Below, piece after piece: positions 23,639 to 32,346 of a stretch of 64,000 nt of DNA; within the stretch, counting starts at the first letter, position 1, and each line of letters begins with the position of its first letter. Source of the DNA: Janibacter melonis (GTDB taxonomy: Bacteria; Actinomycetota; Actinomycetes; Actinomycetales; Dermatophilaceae); the NCBI RefSeq assembly GCF_020567375.1, contig NZ_JAJBZM010000002.1:977529-1041528 (forward strand), given 5' to 3'. The position numbers and the translations under genes are program-made. A model generated the notes under the pieces. That model worked only from the letters and a program-made list of their open reading frames with translations. It did not search any database and was not told the DNA's origin.

Positions 23639-25318
23639 ATGGCGCTCGACGCCCCCCTGGCCACCCAGCTGAAGTCCCTGCTCGACAACCTCCGCGAGCC
23701 CGTCGAGCTCGTCGCCGCGTACGACGAGCGACCCAAGTCGGGCGAGCTGCGCGAGCTCCTCACGCAGATCGCGGGCATGCACGACCTGCTCACCCTGCGC
23801 GAGGCCGAGGGCGACGAGATCGGCGAGCGCCGCCCCGCCTTCCGGATCCAGCGCGTCTCCGCGCCCGAGGTCGCGGTGACCTTCGCGGGCCTGCCCCTCG
23901 GCCACGAGTTCTCCTCGCTCGTCCTCGCGCTGCTGCAGGTCGGCGGCCACCCGGTCAAGGAGGACGAGGCCACCCTCGCCGCCGCCCGTGCCGTGCAGGG
24001 CGAGCACCACTTCGTGACGTACATGTCGCTCACCTGCCAGAACTGCCCGACGGTCGTCCAGGCGCTCAACGCCCTGGCCGTCCTCAACCCGGGCGTCTCC
24101 CACACGGTCGTCGAGGGCTCCCTCTTCCAGGACGAGGTCGAGCGCGAAGGGGTCATGGCCGTCCCGTCGATGCGTCTGGACGGCGAGAGCTTCGGCTCTG
24201 GCCGCATGGAGCTCTCCGAGATCCTCGCCAAGCTCGACGACATCACCGGCGGCACCGGCTCGCTCGAGGCCGCCGCGGCGCTCTCTGAGCGCGAGCCCTA
24301 CGACGTCCTCGTCCTCGGCGGTGGCCCCGCCGGCGCCTCGGCCGCGATCTACGCCGCCCGCAAGGGGATCCGCACCGGTCTCGTCGCCGACCGCTTCGGC
24401 GGGCAGGTCAACGACACGATGTCGATCGAGAACCTCGTGGGCACCCCGCGCACCGACGGCCCGACCCTCGCGGCCGACCTCGAGCGCCACGTCCACGAGT
24501 ACGACGTCGACCTCGTCAAGGGCCAGACCGCGTCGGGCATCACCGAGGCCGGCGAGGACGGTCTCGTCACCGTCGACCTCGCCTCGGGCGCCGGCCTGCG
24601 CGCCCGCTCGGTGATCATCGCGACCGGTGCGCGCTGGCGCACCATGGACGTGCCGGGCGAGGACGAGTACCGCAACAAGGGCGTCACCTTCTGCCCGCAC
24701 TGCGACGGCCCGCTCTTCAAGGGCAAGGACGTCGCGGTCATCGGCGGCGGCAACTCCGGCGTCGAGGCCGCGATCGACCTCGCCGGCGTCGTGCGCCACG
24801 TCACCGTCGTCGAGTACCTCGACGAGATGCGCGCCGACGAGGTGCTCCAGCGCAAGCTGCGCTCGCTGCCCAACGTCGACGTCGAGCTCGGCCGCCGGAC
24901 CACCGAGGTCGCGGGCGACGGGGCGAAGGTCACCGGTCTCGTCCACGAGCCGCGGGACGGCGGCGACGCCGTGACGACCGCGGTCGACGGCGTCTTCGTC
25001 CAGATCGGTCTGCTCCCGAGCACCGAGTGGCTCATCGGCAGCGGCGTCGAGCTGAGCGAGCGCGGCGAGGTCGTCGTCGACGACCGGGGCGCGACGAGCC
25101 TGCCGGGCGTCTTCGCCGCCGGCGACGTCACGACGACCCCGTACAAGCAGATCGTCGTCGCCCTGGGCGACGGCTCGACGGCCGCGCTGTCGGCCTTCGA
25201 CCACCTCATCCGCACGAGCGCCCCGGCGGGTGCGGACACGACGGCGGCGACGAAGGTCGCCGACGGCGACCCGGTGGACAGCGACCCGACCGACGTGCCC
25301 GACATCGCCCGCGTCTGA
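23639..25318 (+). CDS. ahpF: Alkyl hydroperoxide reductase flavoprotein subunit
   Basis: The 559-residue protein has the AhpF layout: an N-terminal double-thioredoxin-fold domain with C133-Q-N-C136 in [10 protein letters not shown], then an FAD domain ([21 protein letters not shown] near residue 225), an NAD(P)H domain ([17 protein letters not shown]) and the second redox pair C352-P-H-C355. Electrons run from NADH via FAD and both disulfides to AhpC. The C-terminus has a 35-residue extension beyond the usual end ([16 protein letters not shown]), poor in structure. A GAGGAG site lies 9 bases before the ATG. Confidence 0.95.
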   Translation: MALDAPLATQLKSLLDNLREPVELVAAYDERPKSGELRELLTQIAGMHDLLTLREAEGDEIGERRPAFRIQRVSAPEVAVTFAGLPLGHEFSSLVLALLQVGGHPVKEDEATLAAARAVQGEHHFVTYMSLTCQNCPTVVQALNALAVLNPGVSHTVVEGSLFQDEVEREGVMAVPSMRLDGESFGSGRMELSEILAKLDDITGGTGSLEAAAALSEREPYDVLVLGGGPAGASAAIYAARKGIRTGLVADRFGGQVNDTMSIENLVGTPRTDGPTLAADLERHVHEYDVDLVKGQTASGITEAGEDGLVTVDLASGAGLRARSVIIATGARWRTMDVPGEDEYRNKGVTFCPHCDGPLFKGKDVAVIGGGNSGVEAAIDLAGVVRHVTVVEYLDEMRADEVLQRKLRSLPNVDVELGRRTTEVAGDGAKVTGLVHEPRDGGDAVTTAVDGVFVQIGLLPSTEWLIGSGVELSERGEVVVDDRGATSLPGVFAAGDVTTTPYKQIVVALGDGSTAALSAFDHLIRTSAPAGADTTAATKVADGDPVDSDPTDVPDIARV

Positions 25319-25367
25319 GCGACCCGGGCATCACCAGCACCCATCTCCACGACCGAGGAGGACCACC

Positions 25368-25796
25368 ATGACCGTCTCGTCCGAGCCGACCGACCAGGGC
25401 CCCAAGCCCTTCGTCGTCAACATCGAGCGCGCCACGCTCGAGAACTCCAACTTCCGCACGACGCTGTGGACCGGCGCCAACCTCCAGCTCACGGTGATGT
25501 CGATCGCCCCCGGTGACGACATCGGGCTCGAGGTGCACGACGACCACGACCAGTTCCTGCGGGTCGAGTCCGGCGAGGGGCGCGTGCAGATGGGCCCCGC
25601 GCAGGACGACCTGTCCTTCGATCGTCAGGTGGGTGACGACGACGTCGTCCTCGTGCCCGCCGGGTCGTGGCACAACATCACCAACACCGGGGTCGAGCCG
25701 CTCCAGGTGTACTCGCTGTACGGCCCGCCCGACCACGTGCACGGCACCGTCCACGCGACGAAGGCCGACGAGGCCGCGGACCCGACCGAGCACTGA
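25368..25796 (+). CDS. Single-domain cupin protein
   Basis: The 142-residue protein is a compact cupin: metal-binding motif 1 at GLEVHDDHDQFLRVESGEG (two His, then Glu-like position) and motif 2 at VPAGSWHNITNTG. Proteins of this type near peroxide-stress genes are common but poorly understood; isomerase or dioxygenase-like activity or a sugar/phenol-binding role are all possible. The gene follows ahpF by 49 bases with a GGAGGACC ribosome site, so it is probably in the same operon. The tail DEAADPTEH is disordered. Confidence 0.85.
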   Translation: MTVSSEPTDQGPKPFVVNIERATLENSNFRTTLWTGANLQLTVMSIAPGDDIGLEVHDDHDQFLRVESGEGRVQMGPAQDDLSFDRQVGDDDVVLVPAGSWHNITNTGVEPLQVYSLYGPPDHVHGTVHATKADEAADPTEH

Positions 25797-27063
25797 GCTC
25801 ATCGAGCACTGAGGAGCACGAAGGGGGGGGGCCCCCCCCCGCGGGGGCCCCCCCCCCCCCCCCCCCCGCGCGTGGGGACCACACGGCGGCGACCGCCTCG
25901 ATCACCGTCGGCAGGTTGCGCTCGTCGAGCGCGGCGACGCAGATGCGGCCGGAGTCGAGACCGTAGACGCCGTGCTCCTCGCGCAGCGCGCGCATCTGCT
26001 CGGCGCTCAGACCCGTGTAGGAGAACATGCCGTTCTGCACGACGAAGTGCTCGACGTCGGCGCCCGGGATCGCCGCGGCGAGCCCGTCGCGCAGACGGGT
26101 GCGCATCGCCCGGATCCGCTCGCGCATGGAGCCGAGCTCGTCCTCCCAGGTCTGGCGCAGCTCGGCGTCCCCGAGCACGGTGCTCACGACGAGCGCGCCG
26201 TGGCTGGGCGGGTTCGAGTACGTCGTGCGGATGATGACCTTGAGCTGGCTCTGCACCCGGGCGGCCTCGTCGGCGTCGGAGCACACGACGCTCAGCGCGC
26301 CGACCCGCTCGCCGTAGAGGCTGAAGGACTTCGAGAAGGACGTGGCGACGAGCATCGCCACGCCGGTGCGCGCGAAGAGACGCACGGCCGCGCCGTCCTC
26401 CTCGATGCCGTGTGCGAAGCCCTGGTAGGCCATGTCGAGCAGCGGCACGAGCCCGCGCTCGACGACGACGTCGCGCACCTGCTCCCACTGCTGCGGGGTG
26501 AGGTCGTAGCCCGTGGGGTTGTGGCAGCAGGCGTGCAGCACGACGACGGTGCCGGCCTCGGCGGTGCGCAGCGCGTCGAGCATGCCGTCGACGTCGACCG
26601 AGCGGGTCTGCGCGTCGTAGTACGGGTAGCTGTCGACGGTGAGCCCGGCGCGGGTGAAGATCGCGCGGTGGTTCTCCCAGCTCGGGTCCGAGATGAGGAC
26701 GCGGGCGTCCGGGGTGGTCTGGTGGACGAGGTCGGCGGCGATCTTCAGACCGCCGGTGCCGCCCACGCCCTGGACGACCGCGACGCGCTCGTGCGCCAGC
26801 TCGTCGCCGAAGACGAGCCCCGCGACGGCGGAGCGGTAGGCCGGCAGGCCGTCGATCGGCAGGTAGGACCACGGGCGGGTGCCGTCGACGACGCGCTCGT
26901 CGGCCTGCTCGACGCAGCGCAGCAGGGGCACGCGGCCGTTCTCGTCGGTGTAGACCCCGACGCCGAGGTTGACCTTCGTCTCGCGCGGGTCGGCGACGAA
27001 GGCCTCGGTGAGGCCGATGATCGGGTCACGGGGGGCCAGGGGGAGATCAGTCAGGAGGCTCAC
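25678..27063 (-). CDS. Aromatic/aspartate aminotransferase (class I alpha), 3' end corrupted
   Basis: The PLP enzyme matches AspC/TyrB: the N-terminal LTEAFVADPRETKVNLGVGV, DPSWENHRAIF, the HACCHNPTGYDLT region and the Schiff-base lysine in SFSKSFSLYGERVG, with the substrate arginine segment near the C-terminus. AspC/TyrB enzymes are about 396 residues; here the family sequence ends at AVAAVWS near 25875, exactly at the poly-C/poly-G tract. The open frame then continues through poly-Gly/Pro into the antisense of the cupin gene, which is not credible. In another frame a stop occurs at 25799. The true end is probably between 25799 and 25875. It transfers amino groups between aspartate or aromatic amino acids and 2-oxoglutarate. 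Confidence 0.8.
   Translation of the reverse strand: MSLLTDLPLAPRDPIIGLTEAFVADPRETKVNLGVGVYTDENGRVPLLRCVEQADERVVDGTRPWSYLPIDGLPAYRSAVAGLVFGDELAHERVAVVQGVGGTGGLKIAADLVHQTTPDARVLISDPSWENHRAIFTRAGLTVDSYPYYDAQTRSVDVDGMLDALRTAEAGTVVVLHACCHNPTGYDLTPQQWEQVRDVVVERGLVPLLDMAYQGFAHGIEEDGAAVRLFARTGVAMLVATSFSKSFSLYGERVGALSVVCSDADEAARVQSQLKVIIRTTYSNPPSHGALVVSTVLGDAELRQTWEDELGSMRERIRAMRTRLRDGLAAAIPGADVEHFVVQNGMFSYTGLSAEQMRALREEHGVYGLDSGRICVAALDERNLPTVIEAVAAVWSPRAGGGGGGAPAGGGPPPSCSSVLDELSARSGPRPRRPSSRGRCRARGRAGRTASTPGAARPRCW
25823..25867. repeat. Homopolymer tract G9-C9-gc-G5-C20, possible assembly error
   Basis: The bases read nine G (25823-25831), nine C, GC, five G and then twenty C (25848-25867). Nothing like this occurs elsewhere in the window. 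It lies exactly where the aminotransferase gene on the minus strand should end, about 396 codons after its start. The run lengths are likely to be wrong, so reading frames crossing it cannot be trusted. Confidence 0.85.
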
Positions 27064-27149
27064 GGGACGATCCTGTCAGGGCGGCGCGGCCGGTGGGGAT
27101 GTCGTCCGGATCACGGCACGTCCGACTACCGGTCGGTAACCTCACGCCC

Positions 27150-27962
27150 ATGGCCTCCATCGAGCACACTCGGCTGCGCGGCGACGGCGAGCCCGTCGTC
27201 CTCGTCCACGGCATCGGTCACCGGCGCGAGGCCTGGGGGCGGCTGCCCGCCCTGCTGCACGCGGCGGGGCACGACGTCGTCGTCGTCGACCTGCCCGGCT
27301 TCGGGCTCTCCGGCCCGCCGAGCGCTCCGGACGGCTGGTCGATGACGAGCACCGCCGAGCAGGTCGAGAGGCTCGCCGCCGAGCTCGGTCTCGAGCGGCC
27401 GCACGTCGTCGGCAACTCGCTCGGCGGGCTCGTGGCCCTCGAGCTGGCCGGCCGCGGGTCGGTCCGCACCGCCGTCGCGCTCGCCCCCGCGGGCTTCGCC
27501 TCGCGCCGCCATCTCGCCGTCGCCGCGTCGACCCTGCTCGCGCTCAAGGCCGGCTCCTACCTGCCGCAGCGGGTGCACCGGGCGGTGCACCGCTCGCCCC
27601 GGCTGCACGCGATCGCCTTCTGGCCGCTGTACACGCGCCCCGAGCTCGTCGACCCCGAGACCTCGCTCGGCGACACGCTCGCGCTGCGCACCGGGCGCGG
27701 CTTCTGGCCGCACCTGCTCGGGTCGCGTCGGCACCGCGTGCCCCGCGAGCTCGCGGTGCCGACGACGATCGCCTGGGGCGAGCGCGACCGCCTGCTCCTC
27801 CCCGCGCAGGCGCAGACCGCGCGCGAGCGGCTGCCGCACGCCGAGCACGTCCTGCTCCCCGGGTGCGGGCACTGCCCCCAGGTCGACGACCCGGACGCGG
27901 TGCTCGCCGTGGCGACGTCGACCTTCGCCCGGGCCGCCGACCCGGCCCCGTCGACGAGCTGA
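27150..27962 (+). CDS. Alpha/beta hydrolase
   Basis: The 270-residue protein is a classic alpha/beta-hydrolase: oxyanion segment VLVHGIGHRREAW, nucleophile in GNSLGGL (Ser near residue 91), acid in GERDRLLLP and histidine in GCGHCPQVD. The substrate cannot be predicted; relatives include esterases and haloperoxidase-like enzymes. The ATG at 27150 is seven bases after TAACCT, fitting a leaderless message, and the conserved fold starts at once, so an upstream start at 27093 is less likely. It is transcribed divergently from the aminotransferase. Confidence 0.85.
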   Translation: MASIEHTRLRGDGEPVVLVHGIGHRREAWGRLPALLHAAGHDVVVVDLPGFGLSGPPSAPDGWSMTSTAEQVERLAAELGLERPHVVGNSLGGLVALELAGRGSVRTAVALAPAGFASRRHLAVAASTLLALKAGSYLPQRVHRAVHRSPRLHAIAFWPLYTRPELVDPETSLGDTLALRTGRGFWPHLLGSRRHRVPRELAVPTTIAWGERDRLLLPAQAQTARERLPHAEHVLLPGCGHCPQVDDPDAVLAVATSTFARAADPAPSTS

Positions 27963-27995
27963 CGGGTCCCCCTTCGCGCTGCCGTCGCGCCGGCC

Positions 27996-30758
27996 TCAGC
28001 GCGCGTCGGTGACCTCGAAGACTCCGTGCGCGCCCCGCTCGGCGTCGGCCATGACGTGGCTGACGAAGGGGTAGCGCCCGGCCTGCACGAAGCGCGTCTC
28101 GACGAAGCCGCCCTGCGCCGGCAGCAGTCCCAGAGCCTGCGCTCCACCAGCACCCGCGTCGCGCCGGTCGAGCGTGGAGGCGCCCTCGAGCCACGTCGTG
28201 TCGAGCTGGCCGCCGACGACGTGGAAGGAGGTCGGCCGGCTCGGTCCCGCGGCGAGCAGCCAGATGCGCACGCGCTCGCCGACCCGGGCCGGCAGCGGCT
28301 GCGCGTCGTACTGGAAGGCCGCGCCGTTGAAGGTCATCAGGCTCGGCCGGTCGCCCGCCGCGGCCTCGGCGTCGACCGGACGGACCCCGTCGGCGTCCGG
28401 AGTCCCGAGGTGCATCTCCGAGGCGACGAGGACGTAGCTGCGGTCGACCTCGGGCAGGTCCTCGGGCTCGATGACGACCGCGCCGTGCATGCCGGCCCCG
28501 ATGTGGGTCGACATCGGCATCGTCGAGCAGTGGTACATCCACATGCCGGCCCGCGTCGCCGTGAAGGTGTAGGTGAGCCGCTCGCCGGGCGCGATGGTGC
28601 GCATCGGCCGGTCGGGGGCGAGCTCGCCGGCGTGGAGGTCGACCGAGTGCCCCATGGAGCCGTCGTTGACGAGAGTGATGACGAAGCGGTCGCCGACCCG
28701 CCCGTGGAGCACCGGCCCAGGACCGGTGCGGCCGGACCCGTCGTCGAAGGTCCACCGCGTCGCCCGGACCCCGGGCGCGACCTCCGCGGTCGTCTCGCGC
28801 ACGGTGAGCGTCACGCGATGCACCCGGTCGTCGTCGAGCGGCGGGAGGACGGCGTCGGCGGCCTCGAAGCCGTCGGACCAGCGCGCGGTCGGGTCGAGGG
28901 CGAAGGGGGACCCGCCCGAGCCGGCCGTGCCCGGACCGGCCGCTCCCGTGGCGCCGTCGTGGCCGGTGTGCCCGCCGCCGTCGGACCCCTGCGTGCCACC
29001 TGCGGGCTCGCCGCGGACCGCGACGGTGAAGGTCATCCCCATGAGCCGGTGCCCGGTGACCGAGCAGAAGCCCTCGCGGGTGCTGCCGACGACGCCGAGG
29101 TCGAGCGTCGAGCTCTCGCCCTCGCCGATGCGCTCGGAGCGGTGCTCGTCGTCGAAGACGAGGTCGTGCCGGGTCGAGGCGTCGGTGCTGCGCACGGTGA
29201 TGACGACGCGGTCGCCGGGGTCGACGTCGACCCGGCTGGGCTCGAAGGTCATGTCGGCGGTCGCCGTGACCTCGACGTCGCGGGTGACGCCGGTCGGGGC
29301 CACCTGCTCGCTCGCGGCCGCCGGGACGTCGGCGCCGAGCACGGGGGCCGTCGCCGGGCCGGCCGCGACGGCGAGCGCGAGCGCGGCCAGCCCGGCGCCG
29401 AGCTGGTGCACCGGGACCGGTGCGTCGAGCACGGCGGCGACCTCCGCGCGGCCCTGGGAGGGCGAGGGCGGGGGCTCCCCCTTCGCCGTGCGCTCGGCGA
29501 TCGCACGACGCTGCGCGATGCACGCCCGGATGGCCCGGAAGAGCAGCGGGACGAAGGCGACGAGGGCGAGGAGCACGAGGACCGAGCACAGGACGCGAGC
29601 GCCGGAGGGCACGGGGAGCAGGCACAGCACGAGCCCGCCGTTGACGACGACGAGGCGCAGGACCCACCACCGGTCCATCTCGCGCATGCCAGCACGCACG
29701 ACCGACGGACCGCCCCCGATGACCGACGGCACGAGGTGGCTCAGCGCGCCGAGCAGCACCTGGAGCATGAAGCCGATGACGAAGACCGCCGCGACGGCGT
29801 CGTACCCGGTGGCGGCATCGGCCCAGGTGGGTGCGGTGGCCACCCGCCACGCGACGGCGAGGACCCCGGCGACGAGCCAGAGCAGCCCGGCGGCCACGGA
29901 TGCCGGGGCGTGGTGGCGCGGCGGCCGAGCACGGGCCGGGCCGGCCATCGAGGACGCCGACCGGGCGAGGCCGGCGAGGTAGACGAGCAGCCCGACCGCG
30001 ACGAGCGGCCGGCTGCCGACGAGCGCGGCGGTGACGGCGAGGGCCAGCCCGCCGACGAGGACCGGCAGGGCGGTGCGTGCCCGCCGCTCGGCGTCGGCGT
30101 CCATCGGGGCGCGCAGCATCGTCGGCCACAGCGTGACGACGGTCGCGACGACCGTGATCCCCAGCCAGCCGAGGACGTTGACGAGGGAGTGCGCGACGAC
30201 GAGGCGCGCGTGCATCTCGTCGTCCGGCCCGCGGGCGAGCAGGGTGCCCAGGAGCGCGCCGACCGGCAGGCAGGTCGCGGCGACGAGGTAGGAGCGCACG
30301 GTGACCCGGAAGCGGCCCGGCAGTGCGTGGCGCAGCCGTCGCCACAGGGCGACCGCGTGCCAGGCCACCGCCGCGACGACGAGGGTGGCGCCGACGACCG
30401 TCGCGGGCCACAGGGCGCTCGGCACGCCGACGAGCACGAGGACGGCCCCGGCGTGCAGCAGGAGCAGCCGCCGCCCCTGCGCCGCCCGGGGGTCGAGGTC
30501 GGGCGCGGTCTTGAGCAGGGTCGTCGCGAAGTGGGTGCTCCACACCATGACCGAGTGGCTCATCGCGCCGAGCGCGACCATGTGCACCATGAGCCACGTC
30601 GACCCCGGGACGAAGGGGTGGACGAGCGCCGTCGTCGCGGCGAGGACGAGCCAGACGAGCCCGGGCCGGTCGCGCAGGCCCCACGTGCCACGTGTCGGGC
30701 GGGCGGGGGCGCCGGGCGACGCCGAGGGGCGGGCCGTCGTGCCCCCGGCGGTGCTCAC
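27996..30758 (-). CDS. Membrane-cupredoxin-NirK-like multicopper fusion protein (probable nitrite reductase)
   Basis: This 920-residue protein has three parts. Residues 1-450 form about a dozen membrane spans. Residues 490-590 form a cupredoxin with type 1 copper ligands H531, C565 (GFCSVTGH), H570 and a following Met. After a Gly/His-rich linker comes a two-domain copper nitrite reductase (about 640-920): type 1 ligands H704, C744, H752, M757; type 2 ligands H709, H743 and, in the second domain, H846 (SFHVVGG); the catalytic aspartate is D707 in HSVDLH. By eye the usual catalytic histidine of domain 2 is replaced by Q820. The protein would reduce nitrite to NO with electrons passed through its own cupredoxin. 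It overlaps the hemerythrin gene by four bases. Confidence 0.85.
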   Translation of the reverse strand: MSTAGGTTARPSASPGAPARPTRGTWGLRDRPGLVWLVLAATTALVHPFVPGSTWLMVHMVALGAMSHSVMVWSTHFATTLLKTAPDLDPRAAQGRRLLLLHAGAVLVLVGVPSALWPATVVGATLVVAAVAWHAVALWRRLRHALPGRFRVTVRSYLVAATCLPVGALLGTLLARGPDDEMHARLVVAHSLVNVLGWLGITVVATVVTLWPTMLRAPMDADAERRARTALPVLVGGLALAVTAALVGSRPLVAVGLLVYLAGLARSASSMAGPARARPPRHHAPASVAAGLLWLVAGVLAVAWRVATAPTWADAATGYDAVAAVFVIGFMLQVLLGALSHLVPSVIGGGPSVVRAGMREMDRWWVLRLVVVNGGLVLCLLPVPSGARVLCSVLVLLALVAFVPLLFRAIRACIAQRRAIAERTAKGEPPPSPSQGRAEVAAVLDAPVPVHQLGAGLAALALAVAAGPATAPVLGADVPAAASEQVAPTGVTRDVEVTATADMTFEPSRVDVDPGDRVVITVRSTDASTRHDLVFDDEHRSERIGEGESSTLDLGVVGSTREGFCSVTGHRLMGMTFTVAVRGEPAGGTQGSDGGGHTGHDGATGAAGPGTAGSGGSPFALDPTARWSDGFEAADAVLPPLDDDRVHRVTLTVRETTAEVAPGVRATRWTFDDGSGRTGPGPVLHGRVGDRFVITLVNDGSMGHSVDLHAGELAPDRPMRTIAPGERLTYTFTATRAGMWMYHCSTMPMSTHIGAGMHGAVVIEPEDLPEVDRSYVLVASEMHLGTPDADGVRPVDAEAAAGDRPSLMTFNGAAFQYDAQPLPARVGERVRIWLLAAGPSRPTSFHVVGGQLDTTWLEGASTLDRRDAGAGGAQALGLLPAQGGFVETRFVQAGRYPFVSHVMADAERGAHGVFEVTDAR

Positions 30759-31210
30759 CGGTGGGCCCGGTGACGCGGTGCGGGGGTGAGCGCGTCGACC
30801 CGCTCCCAGTCCTGCGCGGAGAGGCCGACGGCGGCGGCGGGGAAGAGGCCGTTCTCCTCCTTGTGGATGTGCTCGCGCAGGTCGGCGTAGAGGCGGTCGA
30901 CGACCGAGTGGTCACCCGCGCGCAGCGCGCTCAGCTGTGCGTCCAGCTGCTCGTGCTCGACGCACAGCCCCTCGACGTGGTCGGCGAAGGTCTCGTCCTC
31001 GCGCAGCACGGCGAAGAGGCCGACCTCCTCGGCCCGGGTGTGCGGGTCGAGCAGGCCGCGGACGAGGTCGACGAGCGCGACGACCTGCTCCCGGGGGACG
31101 CCGTCGTGCACGGCCCGCCGCAGCAGCCCGGCCGTGTTGATGACCTCGACGTGCTCGGCGGTGAAGCGCCCGACGACCTCGAAGGTCTCGCACCCGCAGT
31201 ACGTGCACAT
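30755..31210 (-). CDS. Hemerythrin-domain protein with N-terminal CxxCxC
   Basis: The 151-residue protein starts MCTYCGCETF, a cysteine trio typical of actinobacterial hemerythrin-like proteins, and continues with a four-helix hemerythrin domain. Di-iron ligands visible are H in AEHVEVI, H and EE in DPHTRAEEVG, H in CVEHEQL and HIHKEENGLFP. Such proteins handle NO or oxygen and repair iron-sulfur centres (RIC/DnrN-like role). Coupled to the NirK-like gene and adjacent to DUF2249, it likely protects against NO produced by the nitrite reductase. Confidence 0.87.
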   Translation of the reverse strand: MCTYCGCETFEVVGRFTAEHVEVINTAGLLRRAVHDGVPREQVVALVDLVRGLLDPHTRAEEVGLFAVLREDETFADHVEGLCVEHEQLDAQLSALRAGDHSVVDRLYADLREHIHKEENGLFPAAAVGLSAQDWERVDALTPAPRHRAHR

Positions 31211-31231
31211 GGCGTCTGCCTCCTCGTGCGG

Positions 31232-31528
31232 TCAGGCCCGCGTGAGGCGCAGGGTCCAGACCTCGGGGCCGCGCTCCAGGTAGGTGACCGACCAGGTGCC
31301 CGGCTCGCGGGCGTCGACCTGCGCGAGGAGGGGCACCGGGTCGTGGTGCACGACGAGGTCGATCGAGCCGCCCGACGGGATCGCGCCGAGCGCGCCGATG
31401 ACGGCGGCGTGCCGGACGGCGTGGGGGATCGGCCGCACGTCCAGCGCGGGCACCCCCTCGTCCGTGCAGCCGCAGGCGCACTCGTGCTGGGCGGCTGCCA
31501 GGGGCAGGGTGCGGGTCGGCTCGGTCAT
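31232..31528 (-). CDS. DUF2249-domain protein
   Basis: The 98-residue protein has a short N-terminus with CACGC, then a DUF2249 domain (ALDVRPIPHAVRHAAVIGAL, GGSIDLVVHHDPVPLLAQV, GTWSVTYLERGPEVWTLRL). This TusA/SirA-like fold is regularly found next to hemerythrin and denitrification genes; its biochemical role is unknown. It is the first gene of the minus-strand operon DUF2249-hemerythrin-NirK, with a 21-base gap to the hemerythrin gene. GGAGGACCC precedes the ATG. Confidence 0.87.
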   Translation of the reverse strand: MTEPTRTLPLAAAQHECACGCTDEGVPALDVRPIPHAVRHAAVIGALGAIPSGGSIDLVVHHDPVPLLAQVDAREPGTWSVTYLERGPEVWTLRLTRA

Positions 31529-31589
31529 GGGTCCTCCTGCGTCGTGGGCAGGGGTAGACCCTCTGCCCGATATTTAATACGGTGTCATC
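31529..31589. promoter_or_regulatory. AT-rich divergent promoter of the nitrite/NO locus
   Basis: In a genome of this GC content the stretch GATATTTAATACGGTGTCAT plus GTGAAAAATAC (31569-31600) stands out. TAATAC at 31575-31580 is a possible -10 for the plus-strand regulator, and TATTAAATATC read on the minus strand serves the DUF2249 operon. The two AATAC elements, 20 bases apart, could be half-sites for the regulator itself. Confidence 0.5.
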
Positions 31590-32264
31590 GTGAAAAATAC
31601 TCCTCCGCTCGGACCGGCGCCAGCTCGGGGTGCGCCGGGGGAGTCCGGGCTCACGACGGCGCAGCGCCGCACCCTCCTCGCGCTCCAGGAGGCCGGCGGC
31701 CCGCGCTCGGTCGTGGAGGTCGCCGCGGCCACGGGAGTGCACCCGAACACCGTGCGCGCGCACCTCGAGGCGCTCGTCGCGTCCGGCCACGTCGAGCGAG
31801 CCCGGCGCCATGCGGGTGGCCGTGGGCGGCCCAGCGCCGTCTACGCCGCCGAGCCCTCCGACCACTCGGTGCGCGAGTACCGCGCGCTCGCGACGGCCTT
31901 CGTCGAGCAGCTCGCGTCCGGCCCGGGGATGGGGGAGCGGCTGCGCGACATCTCGCGCGCTGTGGGACGCACGTGGAGCGGGCACCGCGACGTCGAGCCC
32001 GTCGACGGCGACGACGCCCGCCCGGTGGTCGTCGGCGCCCTGCGCCGGCTCGGCTTCGCCCCTGACGACACCGACCCCGACCACGTGCGGCTGCGCACGT
32101 GCCCCCTGCTCGACGTGGCCCGGGTCCACCCCGACGTCGTGTGCCAGGTTCATCTCGGGCTCGTCGACGGGCTCCTGCGTCGTGCCGGTGACGACGCGAC
32201 GCAGGCCGGGCTCGCCCCCTTCGCCGAGCCGGGGGCCTGCGTCCTGCACCTCGAGCGGCCCTGA
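31590..32264 (+). CDS. Winged-helix regulator with C-terminal cysteine cluster (SufR-like)
   Basis: The 224-residue protein has an ArsR/SufR-like helix-turn-helix at about residues 24-80 (GPRSVVEVAAATGVHPNTVR and AHLEALVASGHVER) and a C-terminal domain with three cysteines: RTCPLLDVARVHPDVVCQVH and GACVLHL. In SufR-type regulators such cysteines bind an iron-sulfur cluster that senses iron, oxidants or NO. Divergent from the hemerythrin-NirK operon, it is the probable NO-responsive controller. GTG start at 31590 lies close to the -10 and has no Shine-Dalgarno. Confidence 0.84.
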   Translation: MKNTPPLGPAPARGAPGESGLTTAQRRTLLALQEAGGPRSVVEVAAATGVHPNTVRAHLEALVASGHVERARRHAGGRGRPSAVYAAEPSDHSVREYRALATAFVEQLASGPGMGERLRDISRAVGRTWSGHRDVEPVDGDDARPVVVGALRRLGFAPDDTDPDHVRLRTCPLLDVARVHPDVVCQVHLGLVDGLLRRAGDDATQAGLAPFAEPGACVLHLERP

Positions 32265-32346
32265 CCGGGCTCTCGGCTGCCGGGGCCGGCGATCTGCCGG
32301 GCGGTGATCGGCGGCAGCGCCCAGGTCGGTGGGGCAGAGTGGTCCC

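Noticed and set aside
25799-25867. A genuine poly-Gly/Pro C-terminal extension of the aminotransferase
   Set aside because: The extension arises only from the homopolymer tract and then reads the antisense of the cupin gene; AspC/TyrB proteins end where the tract begins.
27544-30915. A 1,123-codon minus-strand frame overlapping the NirK-like gene
   Set aside because: It is frame-shifted relative to the NirK-like protein, rich in Arg/Pro/Ala and without motifs, so it is a shadow.
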